Part shown: piece after piece, positions 35,636 to 45,001 of the stretch | How the letters are laid out: each line of letters opens with the position of its first letter | Position numbering within the stretch: the stretch's first letter is position 1 | NCBI GenBank assembly: GCA_021647315.1 | Contig: JAKIUY010000001.1 | Location: 1 to 64,000, forward strand | DNA length: 64,000 bases | Reading direction: 5' to 3' | Source of the DNA: Victivallaceae bacterium | GTDB lineage: Bacteria > Verrucomicrobiota > Lentisphaeria > Victivallales > Victivallaceae | The notes under the pieces: model-generated | Database searches by the model: none | The model's input: the letters and a program-made list of their open reading frames with translations, nothing else | Told to the model about the DNA's origin: nothing | Translations under genes and position numbers: made by a program

Positions 35636-37579
35636 TTATGCATTTTCTGCGGATTCAAGCTTCGCGTTATCTTTCTGCGTCATCAGTGAAACGATAACCA
35701 GAGTGATAAATGCCAGCGGAATAGAGATAAGTCCCGGCTGATTCAACTCAAACGGAGCTTTGAAGATCACGCCCCACCATTTGTAGTAGAGTTCAGCCAT
35801 TTTCGGAGAAATCAATAGAATAATCAATGATGAAATCATCCCGACGGTAATTGAAGCGGCAATCCCTTTAGCAGTCGTCTTTTTCCAGAAGAGTAACATG
35901 ATGATTGATGGCAGGTTCGCTGAAGCAGCGACGGCAAAAGCCCAGCCTACCAGGAATGAAACATTCACGCCCTTGAAGATAATGCCAAGCACAATGGCAA
36001 TAATACCAACGACAATCGCAGAAATTTTTCCTGCCATAACCTTTTGGCTTTCGGTCATTTTAATACTCATGTAGTTATCCATGATATCATGAGCAACCGC
36101 GCCGGAGGCGGCAACAATCAGTCCGCTGACCGTCCCGAGTACGGTTGCGAAAGCAACTGCTGAAATAATTGAGAACAGAATAATTCCCATCCCTTTTGCC
36201 AGTAGCGGAGCCGCCATATTGCCACTTTCCACATCCATTACGCCACTCACCATCGCACCGAGGCCCATAAAGAGGGTCAGGATATAGAAGAAACCAATCG
36301 CGCCGATAGCAACAATCGTTGATTTACGGGCATCTTTTTGTGATGGAACTGTATAGTAACGAATCAGAATGTGTGGCAGAGATGCGGTACCGCAGAACAG
36401 TGCCAGCATCAGTGAAATGAAGTTAAACTTAGCCATCCACGAAGTTTTACCATCCTTGCCAGGTTTGAGGAACTTCATTCCCGGACGCAACAGTTTTGCA
36501 CCTGAAACAACTTTAGCATACCAAACAGTTACTTTGTTGCCGTTATTTTCAAAAGAGGCTTTCGGGAACAGGTTAATTTCACTTCTTTCGATGACAGACA
36601 GGAATTCAGCAGGTCCTACCGCTTCGCCAGGTTTAACATCAGCTGGCAATTTGGCAATATTACCTACAGGGAAAAATAGTTGAGCCTCTTTCGGTGCTCC
36701 ATTATAAAGCTCTTTGTTGTCAGCAGTTATAGTTTTTGACAACGTTTCTTTAAGCAACTTACCATCTTTAATCCACCAGCTGTTGATTGGCTTAGTTTCA
36801 GTTTTGTCACCGATAGTAATTTCAGTCGGCTTAACTAACTGCACGAAAGTCTTACCGCCGCTAGTTACTTCAGCAACTTTTTTGTAGCCACTCGCTGGGA
36901 GTTTTCCCAGTTCAATGGTCTGGAATTGATGATAAGGTTTACCATCATTTTCCGGATTCAAAGTAAAACCGTTCTTGAATAGATAGATACAGATTATAGT
37001 AGAAAAGATGATCAGCAGACCACCTTTAAGGAACTGAACATAGGTTGTTGAGGTCATGCCAGCGGTCGCGACAATCAGCACCACAATAATCCCAACCATA
37101 ATAACACCAACCCAGTGTGGCAGTCCTAACAGAGGAGTTACCAGTACACCGGCACCAACCATCTGTGGAATCAGATAGAAGAGCGAAACAACCAAAGTAC
37201 TGATCGCGGCCATCAGCTGAATACTTTTTGAGTTGAATTTTGAATCCAGCGCATCGGTAAAGGTATATTTTCCCAGACGTTTCATCGGTTCAGCGACGAC
37301 AAACAGTGCCACAATCCAACCGGCAAGATAACCGATTGAATAGAGAAACCCATCATAACCGTATACTGCAATCATGCCGCAAATACCGAGAAAAGAGGCT
37401 GCTGAGAGGTAATCACCGGCAAAAGCGATACCATTCACAAACCAGTGAATTGTACCACCGGCAGCAAAATAGCCTTCAGCGGATTTTGCTTTACGGGCAA
37501 AATAGAATGACATGCCGAGCACAAAACCGACAAAGGCAAGGAACAGCACAATAGCAATCGGGGATGCTTGATAAATCAT
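35636..37579 (-). CDS. actP: sodium:solute symporter, acetate permease ActP type
   Basis: A 647-residue polytopic symporter of the SSS family: YFAAGGTIHWFVNGIAFAGDYLSAASFLG, LVVSLFYLIPQMVGAG and SLPHILIRYYTVPSQKDAR are typical of ActP. The closest known role is uptake of acetate and similar small acids with Na+. It is about 100 residues longer than the usual 550, because of a hydrophilic, Lys-rich segment (about 210-370) between middle helices that would face the outside. The small DUF485 partner precedes it, with overlapping stop and start (TAATG). Confidence 0.88.
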   Translation of the reverse strand: MIYQASPIAIVLFLAFVGFVLGMSFYFARKAKSAEGYFAAGGTIHWFVNGIAFAGDYLSAASFLGICGMIAVYGYDGFLYSIGYLAGWIVALFVVAEPMKRLGKYTFTDALDSKFNSKSIQLMAAISTLVVSLFYLIPQMVGAGVLVTPLLGLPHWVGVIMVGIIVVLIVATAGMTSTTYVQFLKGGLLIIFSTIICIYLFKNGFTLNPENDGKPYHQFQTIELGKLPASGYKKVAEVTSGGKTFVQLVKPTEITIGDKTETKPINSWWIKDGKLLKETLSKTITADNKELYNGAPKEAQLFFPVGNIAKLPADVKPGEAVGPAEFLSVIERSEINLFPKASFENNGNKVTVWYAKVVSGAKLLRPGMKFLKPGKDGKTSWMAKFNFISLMLALFCGTASLPHILIRYYTVPSQKDARKSTIVAIGAIGFFYILTLFMGLGAMVSGVMDVESGNMAAPLLAKGMGIILFSIISAVAFATVLGTVSGLIVAASGAVAHDIMDNYMSIKMTESQKVMAGKISAIVVGIIAIVLGIIFKGVNVSFLVGWAFAVAASANLPSIIMLLFWKKTTAKGIAASITVGMISSLIILLISPKMAELYYKWWGVIFKAPFELNQPGLISIPLAFITLVIVSLMTQKDNAKLESAENA

Positions 37580-37881
37580 TATTCAGTCCCTCCCTGCGCT
37601 ACGTTGGCCGGCCCATTCAGTTCATCTTCTTTCTTCGTACAGAAATAGTTATAAACTAATCCCATCACAATTGCTAATACAATCAATCCCATGCCGTAAA
37701 CGACTGCGAGATTCAATCCTGCAACAACAGTTATGCCCATGAGTTTAGGTTTAACGGTATTAATTGTAACAAAACCGCCATAGAAAGCCGCATAGACGAA
37801 AAATAGTATTACGCCTAATTTTGACTTCCATTCGGAAGCGTTGTCCTTGCCAAGTTTTACTGCGGGTCCATGTCCAGCCAT
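37579..37881 (-). CDS. DUF485 family membrane protein, ActP partner
   Basis: A 100-residue protein with two membrane helices, the first around KLGVILFFVYAAFYGGFVTIN, the DUF485 signature, and the second around GLIVLAIVMGLVYNYF. DUF485 genes (such as yjcH) are regularly found just ahead of actP. Function unclear, perhaps assembly or control of the symporter. GGAG lies ahead of the ATG. Confidence 0.9.
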   Translation of the reverse strand: MAGHGPAVKLGKDNASEWKSKLGVILFFVYAAFYGGFVTINTVKPKLMGITVVAGLNLAVVYGMGLIVLAIVMGLVYNYFCTKKEDELNGPANVAQGGTE

Positions 37882-37935
37882 AATTTACGGCTCCTTATTT
37901 TGCTTGTTTGAGGGAATTACCTCGTTTGTGAAAAC

Positions 37936-38451
37936 CTACCAAGCTTCAGTAGTATATTGAACAACTTTGGTCGCGGCATCATAACACGCTTGTCTAACAC
38001 CTTGTGAACGACCGGTTTCGAGATCTCCTAATCCCTGGAAATTTGCACTTCCACTGACACTGCGGGTACTAACTAACGGCTCCTTTTTGCCAGGGATAGT
38101 CACGGTAAATTCAACTGTGATTGAGACAGACCACTCATTGGCATGATAATTCTCGCCATCATCCCGGGTTGCATCCGCCACTTCCCTGAATTGCACACTG
38201 GTAACTTTTGCATAAATAATACAGTCGGCGGTTTTCATATCTTTGATTTTCAGTGATCCGTCAACCATGAACTGTTCACTGAGCAATGAACGCATATCAG
38301 CGGCAAGATGGAAAGCGAGAGTTTCATTGATCACTGGCGCGACGGCGATGGTTTTAACCTGCGGGTGCATCAGCGATCCGAGATGATAACCGCACCCCGG
38401 TAGAAGCAACGCTAATATTGAAATAAGTAAAAATCTGTTGACTGTGGACAT
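37936..38451 (-). CDS. lptE: LptE-like lipoprotein for LPS assembly
   Basis: About 171 residues. The lipobox LLPGCGYHLG gives a lipid-modified Cys after a signal peptide; GCGYHL and a following VKTIAVAPVINET are typical of LptE and related PVC proteins, as is the FREVADATRDD region. LptE plugs LptD in the outer membrane and helps place LPS. I start at ATG 38451, six bases after GGAG; a TTG one codon earlier is possible. It directly follows the TPR gene. Confidence 0.8.
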   Translation of the reverse strand: MSTVNRFLLISILALLLPGCGYHLGSLMHPQVKTIAVAPVINETLAFHLAADMRSLLSEQFMVDGSLKIKDMKTADCIIYAKVTSVQFREVADATRDDGENYHANEWSVSITVEFTVTIPGKKEPLVSTRSVSGSANFQGLGDLETGRSQGVRQACYDAATKVVQYTTEAW

Positions 38452-38454
38452 CAA

Positions 38455-39576
38455 TTACTCCTTAGGTTGCTTATTTAGTTGTTTCACGGTGATATTTTTC
38501 GGTCCAATACCCAGGTCTCGTACAGGTAAAAGCCATTTCCCCCCGCTGCCCTGAGGCGTTACCATAATTGGCGAGTCCTCTTCCGGTAACGGGATTTCAC
38601 TGAATTTCTGAATTCGGCTCTTAAGTTCCGGCCGGAACCCTGTTGGGACAAACTCTTTATCAATGCTGGTTAACATTTCTTCGGAATTGTCTACCGCGAC
38701 AGTGTCGGGATATTTTATCAGGACATCACTTAAATAGCGTTCTGCCGGCTCTGTTCTACCGATACGGTAGTAAAACTTGGCCATGGTGTAGAGACGTTCA
38801 GCAGCAATATCTTTAGTTTTTAATAAAGTTTTTTCAACCCAGTCGCGCTCCGGAGCTTTAGGATATTTCTTGGCAAATTCCTCCAATAATTGAGTTGCCT
38901 CACGATTATATTTGCCATCCCCGTCGCCTTTTTCTGCCAGCTGAAACAGGGCATTGGCTAATTCAAGGTAGGCGAATTTGGTGATTTCAGAATCTGGATG
39001 ATTCTTGATCAGGTTGCGCAACAATATAAGAGCTTTATCAATTTTGCCATCGTCAATATAAAGACATGCAACCCGTAATTTTACCTTAGGTGCTTGGGGG
39101 GAAAATGGACCCCGTTCTATGGCTTTGAGATAAATTTTCAGGGTTTTATCCGGTTCGGTAAGCCATGGAACCCAACGAAAACTCCAAAAGGCCGGATCGC
39201 GGTGTCCCTTGAAGTACATATCGCCGATTGCATATTCGCGGTTGACCATTTCAGCATAATCAATCTGCGCTGAATAACTGCCTAGCAGAGTTTCAATACA
39301 CTTGAACTCCTCGCCGTAGAGTTTTGCCCGACGAAAATTGAGCATTGCCTCTTTAAGTGCTTTGCCTTTCATCGTCACTCCATCAGCCAACTGCTTGGCG
39401 TCAAGGAAGGTTTTTGCAGCATCGCGATACTCTTTTTCCCTTGCTTGATTAAGACCTTTCTGGAAAAGTGCTCCGGCTTCATTCTCAGCAGCGAAAAGCT
39501 GTGCGGTCAGGCATACACTGCATAGAAACAGTAGCGCAAAAATTATTTTAACTGTTACACGGTTTACAAATTTCAT
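38455..39576 (-). CDS. secreted TPR protein, BamD/YbgF-like
   Basis: About 373 residues with a signal peptide (VKIIFALLFLCSVCLTAQLFA) and several TPR-like units, including GKIDKALILLRNLIKNHPDSE and TEPAERYLSDVLIKYPD. The pattern of helical pairs with NHPDS- and KYPD-type ends is that of BamD and YbgF outer-membrane assembly proteins, but no lipobox Cys is obvious. I take ATG 39576; a TTG at 39597 would add seven residues. It lies directly ahead of lptE and after kdsD, which fits a role in envelope building. Confidence 0.75.
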   Translation of the reverse strand: MKFVNRVTVKIIFALLFLCSVCLTAQLFAAENEAGALFQKGLNQAREKEYRDAAKTFLDAKQLADGVTMKGKALKEAMLNFRRAKLYGEEFKCIETLLGSYSAQIDYAEMVNREYAIGDMYFKGHRDPAFWSFRWVPWLTEPDKTLKIYLKAIERGPFSPQAPKVKLRVACLYIDDGKIDKALILLRNLIKNHPDSEITKFAYLELANALFQLAEKGDGDGKYNREATQLLEEFAKKYPKAPERDWVEKTLLKTKDIAAERLYTMAKFYYRIGRTEPAERYLSDVLIKYPDTVAVDNSEEMLTSIDKEFVPTGFRPELKSRIQKFSEIPLPEEDSPIMVTPQGSGGKWLLPVRDLGIGPKNITVKQLNKQPKE

Positions 39577-39691
39577 AAATTTTCTGTTGAGGCGCAAGTG
39601 CCTTGGTTAACCTAGTTTAAACGAATATAAAAAGCTAAACAAGTAATCTAGCTGTTTTTCTCAATATTCCAAGTGTTGGCTACTAAAAAAG

Positions 39692-40666
39692 TTACATCAA
39701 TTTAAACCCAGGCAGATCCTGAACATCAATCAATCCGACAACCTTTTGCTGGTTATCAACGACAACAATATCGTTAATTCTTTTATCTTCAATGAGTTTG
39801 ATTACTTCAATCGCCAGCGATTCGGCAGCGATGGCGATGGGGTTGGCAGTCATGACGTCAGTGATCCGGCGTTTCAAAATGGACATATCATTCTCTGCAT
39901 GACGGCGGAAGTCTCCGTCGGTGAAGATTCCCAGCAGTGCTTCATGACTATTAACAATTATGGCTGAACCGCAACGCGCCTGAGTCATTTTCAGCAGAGT
40001 CTCCTTGACGGTCGTATCAGCTGTGACCAGCGCCATCCGATCAGCGTGACGCATAATATCTTCTACGGTCATGGTTACAGAACGTCCGATAGCTCCGCCA
40101 GGATGCAGCCGACCGTAATCTTCTTTGGTGAATCCGCGGGTATCAAGCAACACCATCGCCAGGGCATCACCAAGTGCCAATAGGGCGGTAGTCGTTGTGG
40201 TAGGTGCCAGATTAAATGGACAGGCTTCAGTTGAAACCGCCATTTCAAGCATAAGATCACTATGTTTAGCCAAACTTGATTGTGCATTGCCGGTAACTGC
40301 GATAATTTTAATGCCGAGCCGTTTAGCCGGTGTCATAATGCGTAGCAGTTCTTCAGTTTCACCGCTGTAACTCAGAGCCATCATGATGTCGTTATTCTGC
40401 ATGATACCCAAATCACCGTGCAGTGCTTCGACTGGATGCATAAACAGTGCAGGGGATCCGATACTGGACATAGTCGCAGCTATTTTTTGTCCGATATAGC
40501 CGCTTTTACCGATACCGGTAATAATGATTTTACCGCCGGCATTAATGGTGTTCAGACAAGCTTTTACTACGGCCTCAAATTCGCCGTTCAAGTTGTCCCG
40601 CAAAGTTTCAATACCTGCGATTTCCAGGTCTAAAACCTCTTTTGCTCTATTAATAATTTTTGTCAT
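39692..40666 (-). CDS. kdsD: D-arabinose 5-phosphate isomerase
   Basis: A 324-residue protein with an N-terminal SIS domain (GIGKSGYIGQKIAATMSSIGSPALFMHPVEALHGDLG) and two C-terminal CBS domains (about 205-320). This is the KdsD/KpsF layout and length. It converts ribulose 5-phosphate to arabinose 5-phosphate for Kdo synthesis, hence for LPS. The TPR and lptE genes follow on the same strand, in keeping with an LPS theme. Confidence 0.95.
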   Translation of the reverse strand: MTKIINRAKEVLDLEIAGIETLRDNLNGEFEAVVKACLNTINAGGKIIITGIGKSGYIGQKIAATMSSIGSPALFMHPVEALHGDLGIMQNNDIMMALSYSGETEELLRIMTPAKRLGIKIIAVTGNAQSSLAKHSDLMLEMAVSTEACPFNLAPTTTTTALLALGDALAMVLLDTRGFTKEDYGRLHPGGAIGRSVTMTVEDIMRHADRMALVTADTTVKETLLKMTQARCGSAIIVNSHEALLGIFTDGDFRRHAENDMSILKRRITDVMTANPIAIAAESLAIEVIKLIEDKRINDIVVVDNQQKVVGLIDVQDLPGFKLM

Positions 40667-40806
40667 ATACTATATATTGTCCACATTAAATTATATTTTG
40701 CCTCGAATTCATAAACTTATAAAATAGTCTAAACATTGGAAAATACAAGTGTAGCTTGGATGTCCTGCCTGAGTTCTTTATATAGCTTAAGGTTTACGTT
40801 TCGCGC

Positions 40807-40961
40807 GGGTTAAATTAGACCCTGTTCGAAAAGGGGTGCCAAACCAGTAGCTTGCGATCTCCGAGCGCAAACAGCAAACGCTAATCAACCTCGAACGATC
40901 AAGTTATTTACCAGTGTTAATCGAACCAGAAAACCTTTTCGAACAGGGTCTAATTTAACCC
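40807..40961. mobile_element. MITE-like element with perfect 28-bp inverted repeats
   Basis: The 28-base arms at 40807-40834 and 40934-40961 are exact reverse complements; the outer part is GGGTTAAATTAGACCCTGTT. The 99-bp centre has no coding frame. The inner arm, AACCTTTTCGA-CAGGGTCTAA, recurs at 24190-24211. As a single RNA it would fold into a long hairpin. Confidence 0.75.
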
Positions 40962-41065
40962 GAGAATTATATGTAAAGCACTTAAATTATGGCAGAAATT
41001 GCCATAAAGACGATTTCCTCGGTCCGCCTTGAAATCTTAACTTTTTGCGCACCCTGATTTTTCAA

Positions 41066-41145
41066 GGCTGAAAGCCTGAAATTCAATAGCCCAGGGTAAC
41101 ACCCTGGGTATAGATAGCACCCACAATAAACAGCTCTGAAAGAGC
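41066..41145. repeat. cluster of three small perfect hairpins
   Basis: GGCTGAAAGCC (41066-41076), CCCAGGGT-AAC-ACCCTGGG (41090-41108) and GCTCTGAAAGAGC (41133-41145) lie one after another. The layout resembles the REP-like intergenic repeats common in PVC and Bacteroidetes genomes, but I cannot check for other copies outside this window. Confidence 0.5.
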
Positions 41146-41222
41146 GACATAAAAAGAAGGTGTAAAACCCAAGCCCCAATTTATCGCGCCATAGTTTTTA
41201 AACGAAGGCGGAGCCCCAAGCC

Positions 41223-42503
41223 CTATTGCACAATGACTGAAACGCCGTCCGGAATGACGGTGATTGATGCATCTGCGCCTTTAATATCCAGTGCCTGTTT
41301 AAGGGCGTCCGGGAAATCAAACGCATGCTCCATGTGCATCGCCTTAATTATTGCCGGATCACAAAGGTCGGTGACCATAATGACTTGATGATTAACTAAA
41401 ATTCGTGCCAATATCTGAAATTCCCATTGATCCGGCAGGGTTTTATTTCTGTCAACGGTCATCACTTGCTTAATTATATCCTCAGGTGTCGCCGCCTGGG
41501 CCATTTCATGGTAAAAAGATTCGCCGCCATGACCATCTTCACAACCGGCAATCATAATAATGACTCCAGCCGGGTTACAGGTTGCTTCAGCTGCAGTCAT
41601 GCCTTTGACTGTTTGATAAATATTCTGATCCAGTGGATAGCCACTATTGGTGACAACAACAATATCAGCACCTGTTTTATCAACTTTTGATAATTCTCTG
41701 ATAAATTCGCAGCCTTCGAGGTGAGCCTGTACACTGTCGCCGGCATACGCCTGGATAATCTCTTTCTGCTCATTTAGCACCACATTCAGGATAAATGCCA
41801 GTTGCGCTTTGCGGGCGGCAAAAAGCATATCGCGATGAATTGGATTATTATTCAGATTCCCCGTACGGGCATGGTAGCTGGCGATAAATTCTGAACAATG
41901 ATTGGCCAGCACTGTTTGGGCTCCGGCAACGCCCGGCAGGACACTTTTTCTGCCACCTGAGAAGCCCGCAAAAAAATGCGGTTCAATAAAGCCTTCCGCA
42001 ATCAGTAAATCGGCCTCTATTGCCAATCTGTTCAACCAGAGCTCGCCACCTGAAGGCAGTATCCCTAAATTAATCAAACTGTCATTGTCAAAGGCATCGT
42101 GAACAACTATTTGTTCATTTTCGACAATATCGCGACCAAACTTCTCCATTAATTCTTCGGCAGTAGTTGCACGATGATAACCGGTTGCCACTAATATTTT
42201 GATGTTGGCAGCACTATTTACCCGCCTGATGCGTTCCAGCAGAATCGGCATAGTTATTCGACTTGGAACCGGCCTGGTATGATCACTGGTTATAATAACA
42301 ATATTTTTCTTGTCTTTAGCTAATGCTTCAAGTTTTAAGGAATCAATGGGATTATCCAGTGCGCTATTTACCAGATCCGCTTCACTGCATGAAATATTCT
42401 GCTGGTAATTAGCCGCTTTTGACTTTAATATACCCAACAGATTATGGCGCGGGATGTTCAGCTCTATTTCACGTGTTGAATATGGTACTTTGATCGAAAC
42501 CAT
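41223..42503 (-). CDS. larA: nickel-dependent lactate racemase-like protein (LarA family)
   Basis: A 426-residue protein with the LarA core: TSDHTRPVPS, EPHFFAGFSGGRKSVLPG and ANHCSEF, which hold the His and Lys residues that bind the nickel-pincer cofactor. Family members racemise or epimerise 2-hydroxy acids. The cofactor-making genes larB, larC and larE are not in this window. It stands alone on the minus strand. Confidence 0.88.
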   Translation of the reverse strand: MVSIKVPYSTREIELNIPRHNLLGILKSKAANYQQNISCSEADLVNSALDNPIDSLKLEALAKDKKNIVIITSDHTRPVPSRITMPILLERIRRVNSAANIKILVATGYHRATTAEELMEKFGRDIVENEQIVVHDAFDNDSLINLGILPSGGELWLNRLAIEADLLIAEGFIEPHFFAGFSGGRKSVLPGVAGAQTVLANHCSEFIASYHARTGNLNNNPIHRDMLFAARKAQLAFILNVVLNEQKEIIQAYAGDSVQAHLEGCEFIRELSKVDKTGADIVVVTNSGYPLDQNIYQTVKGMTAAEATCNPAGVIIMIAGCEDGHGGESFYHEMAQAATPEDIIKQVMTVDRNKTLPDQWEFQILARILVNHQVIMVTDLCDPAIIKAMHMEHAFDFPDALKQALDIKGADASITVIPDGVSVIVQ

Positions 42504-42784
42504 CTTTGATCCTTCTCTCTGGGTTACTCCAAATTATTTTGTCACTAATTTATCTGTACTCAGCTATATTTACAAACGGTTTTTCTGTATTCGATATTAA
42601 TAGTTTCAGCCGCTATTTTCCTGTTGTTATTCAGTTACGGCGGAAAAAGTCAATTAAATTCTATCCTAACGGGTCTATTTACTGGACAAATCATCAATAT
42701 TGTGGTATATAAATTAATGTATTTGGTTGGAACATATCTATTTGATGCGTTGCCAGATAAAATAACAACAGAAAGGAAATTGTT

Positions 42785-43390
42785 ATGAAGAAATTATTTA
42801 TCTTGTCGGCGGTTATGGTAATGGGAGCTTGTGCTATGTTTGCCGGAGCTAAAACTCCGGTGGTCAAGGGTAGAGTTGACTTCAACGGACAGAATGTTGC
42901 ATTGAAAGCAGTTAAAGGTCCCGAGGGCGGTTCTTTTAAGACTATTACTTGGGGCAAGGAAGAAAAGAAAAAATTCAGTCTTACTGGAGAAACAGCTCAG
43001 GTAACTGCTGATAAATGGCTTACCGATGCATTTGTTTTTATACCGGAAGCTGATGGTGTCGTGACGATAAATCTGATGAGTAACTGGTCAAAAAATAAAG
43101 GTAATAAGAATATGAATGCCCATTGGGTATTTTATGATAAGATAGTCGTTGAAGGCGCGGAATTAACCAATGGTGATTTTGAAGAATTAGATAGCAAGGG
43201 TAATCCAGCCGGCTGGGGCTGTAAAGCGGCGAATGTTGTCAAAGCTGGCAAAAAACCGTTTTCCGGCAAAGTAATGGTCAAAGCCTGGCATAATCTCAGA
43301 GTTAGACAGAATATTAAAGTAATCAAAGGTCAGCAGGTTACTGTTATTATAAATGCTAAAATGGCTGAATTTGAGGCTGGAAAAGAGTAG
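42785..43390 (+). CDS. small secreted protein of unknown function, carbohydrate-binding-like
   Basis: A 201-residue protein with signal peptide KKLFILSAVMVMGACAMFAGA. The mature part is beta-rich and contains NGDFEELDSKGNPAGWG, a pattern seen at the start of CBM4/9-like carbohydrate-binding domains. AAAGGAAA lies before the ATG. The next gene starts two bases after its stop. Binding target not known. Confidence 0.7.
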   Translation: MKKLFILSAVMVMGACAMFAGAKTPVVKGRVDFNGQNVALKAVKGPEGGSFKTITWGKEEKKKFSLTGETAQVTADKWLTDAFVFIPEADGVVTINLMSNWSKNKGNKNMNAHWVFYDKIVVEGAELTNGDFEELDSKGNPAGWGCKAANVVKAGKKPFSGKVMVKAWHNLRVRQNIKVIKGQQVTVIINAKMAEFEAGKE

Positions 43391-43392
43391 TC

Positions 43393-43767
43393 ATGGAACC
43401 AGGGGATAAAGTAATTTGCCCGGAATGTGGCGAAGAAAGTTTCGCTCGGCAACAGCCGGTTTTGGATGGCTGGACTAAAACCGGCGATATGCTGGTTTGT
43501 AGCTTATACGGACATAAACTATGCGATTATGAACCGCCAAAGATTGATGAAGCAGCAGTCAAGTCTAATGCGAAAACCGCTGCATTATCTGATCTGTTTG
43601 GTGGCGTTGAGGTTGAAATCCCGGTAATAACGGTTACTGATGATGAACGGATATTCTGCCGTGATTGCCGCTCTTTTATTGTCCATCCATTTATGTCGCG
43701 CTGCACATTGCACGATAAGCAGGTCAATCCAATGGATGATTGCCAGGATTTCCACAAAAATGACTGA
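43393..43767 (+). CDS. small protein with two Cys-rich (zinc-binding-like) sites
   Basis: A 124-residue cytoplasmic protein. Near the start is CPECGEE with a later C and H, and near the end CRDCRSF...RCTLHDKQVNPMDDCQDFH, which looks like a second metal site. The middle is a variable linker. It is tightly coupled to the secreted protein upstream. Function unknown. Confidence 0.7.
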   Translation: MEPGDKVICPECGEESFARQQPVLDGWTKTGDMLVCSLYGHKLCDYEPPKIDEAAVKSNAKTAALSDLFGGVEVEIPVITVTDDERIFCRDCRSFIVHPFMSRCTLHDKQVNPMDDCQDFHKND

Positions 43768-43866
43768 GTAAAACCGCTTGGGGCACTGCTGATAAAATTG
43801 TTTACTGACGCTGGACTTTTGCCTGTCGAATGAAGTGACACATAAACATAAAATAATTATCTCATT

Positions 43867-44901
43867 TTAATAATAATATCTGATGACCGCATTTTTTTTC
43901 AGATCTGCAACGTAGCTATTGAATGCTTCATGACGGCGTTTTTGAATAATTTTTTCACGGAGTCCCGGCAGCACCTGACGGAAAGAGCTTGTTTTACCTG
44001 CTTTTAGTTCAGCCAAGCATAAAAAATAAATTCCTTCGTCCGTTTTTACCGGGCCGACAATATCACCGGCTTTTTTGCCTTTGAGTGCGGTGGCAAATTC
44101 CGGGCGCAAACGTTTCTGCTGAATCCAGCCGACATCTCCGCCCTGAGTAGCGTTCGGGCCATCAGAATGCAACACAACCAGTGAGGTGAAGATTTTCTGA
44201 TTATTGCTTTTCAGGTCATTTGAGATTGATTTGAGCAGTTTAGGTAGATCTTTTTTATCTTTACGCAGAAAAAACAGTTGCAGTCTGAACTGGGCAGGCG
44301 AGGAAAAATCGGCAATGTTTTTCTGGTAGTATTCAAATAACTCACGTGGTGTGACGTTAACATGATTGAAATAAAATGAATTGATCATAACTTGAATGAT
44401 AACTTTTTCTTTTGTCTTGCGTTTCAGTTCCGCCAGCGAAGTGCCAGCTTTTCTGGCACGTTCACCTAGCTCTTCGCGGCTCTCGCAACCATAACTCTCC
44501 ATCAGTTCATCCAGTAAGGTCTCTGTGTACTGCTTCGGAATCTCAAACTTTCTTTTTTTGTATTCAACCATCACCAGTTTGCGGGTGATGATATCATTCA
44601 ATATCTGCTTGCGAAATTTCATCACTTCATCATACAGTTTCTGGCCGGAATATACCATGCCGAGCCTTGCCTCGGTGCGGCGGCTTTCATATAACACATC
44701 ACTCAGACTTACCGGGGTGCCGTTGACAGAAGCCAGGATGGAGTCAACATTGCTCGCTTTATCTTTTTTCAGAGACTGTTTGGTCAATTCGCGTGATTTC
44801 TTCAGTTTAACCCTGTCAGGCTGGGTAATGGTTACAGCCGATAATTGTAGGTTAATGCTGAATGTCAACATTAGCTGCAGATAGAAAATTTGTTTTATCA
44901 T
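43867..44901 (-). CDS. periplasmic peptidyl-prolyl isomerase, SurA/PpiC type
   Basis: A 344-residue protein with a signal peptide, a SurA-like helical N-terminal region (LASVNGTPVSLSDVLYESRRTEARL) and a parvulin domain (about 215-320) with NATQGGDVGWIQQKRLRPEFATAL and VGPVKTDEGIYFLCL. It should help outer-membrane protein folding in the periplasm. One parvulin domain rather than the two of E. coli SurA. No operon partner. Confidence 0.85.
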   Translation of the reverse strand: MIKQIFYLQLMLTFSINLQLSAVTITQPDRVKLKKSRELTKQSLKKDKASNVDSILASVNGTPVSLSDVLYESRRTEARLGMVYSGQKLYDEVMKFRKQILNDIITRKLVMVEYKKRKFEIPKQYTETLLDELMESYGCESREELGERARKAGTSLAELKRKTKEKVIIQVMINSFYFNHVNVTPRELFEYYQKNIADFSSPAQFRLQLFFLRKDKKDLPKLLKSISNDLKSNNQKIFTSLVVLHSDGPNATQGGDVGWIQQKRLRPEFATALKGKKAGDIVGPVKTDEGIYFLCLAELKAGKTSSFRQVLPGLREKIIQKRRHEAFNSYVADLKKNAVIRYYY

Positions 44902-44936
44902 GTTCGCTCCGTAATATATTTAAAGTTTGAAAACAC

Positions 44937-45001
44937 CGCTTCCGCAGCAGCGATAGCTGCGAAGCTTGAAGCAGATTAGTTCAGACAAATGTCTGTTTAG
45001 G
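44937..45001 (+). repeat. two-hairpin repeat, copy R5
   Basis: It has a CGCTTCC...GAAGC outer stem and then CAGACA-AA-TGTCTG, a perfect 6-bp stem. R1 has CAGACG-AA-CGTCTG and R4 CAGGCG-AA-CGCCTG, so paired bases change together. Confidence 0.6.

Larger units (their letters stand above)
40667..41222. other. 556-bp gap with an inverted-repeat element and a hairpin cluster
   Basis: It holds the MITE-like element at 40807-40961 and three short hairpins at 41066-41145. Frames in this stretch run through the hairpins and do not look like genes. Confidence 0.55.

Noticed and set aside
35478-35741. An 87-codon plus-strand frame at the actP 3' end
   Set aside because: It includes the terminator hairpin and overlaps actP on the other strand; no gene-like pattern.
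40982-41179. A 65-codon minus-strand frame
   Set aside because: It runs through three perfect hairpins, and its Cys/Tyr-rich translation is typical of frames made by such repeats.
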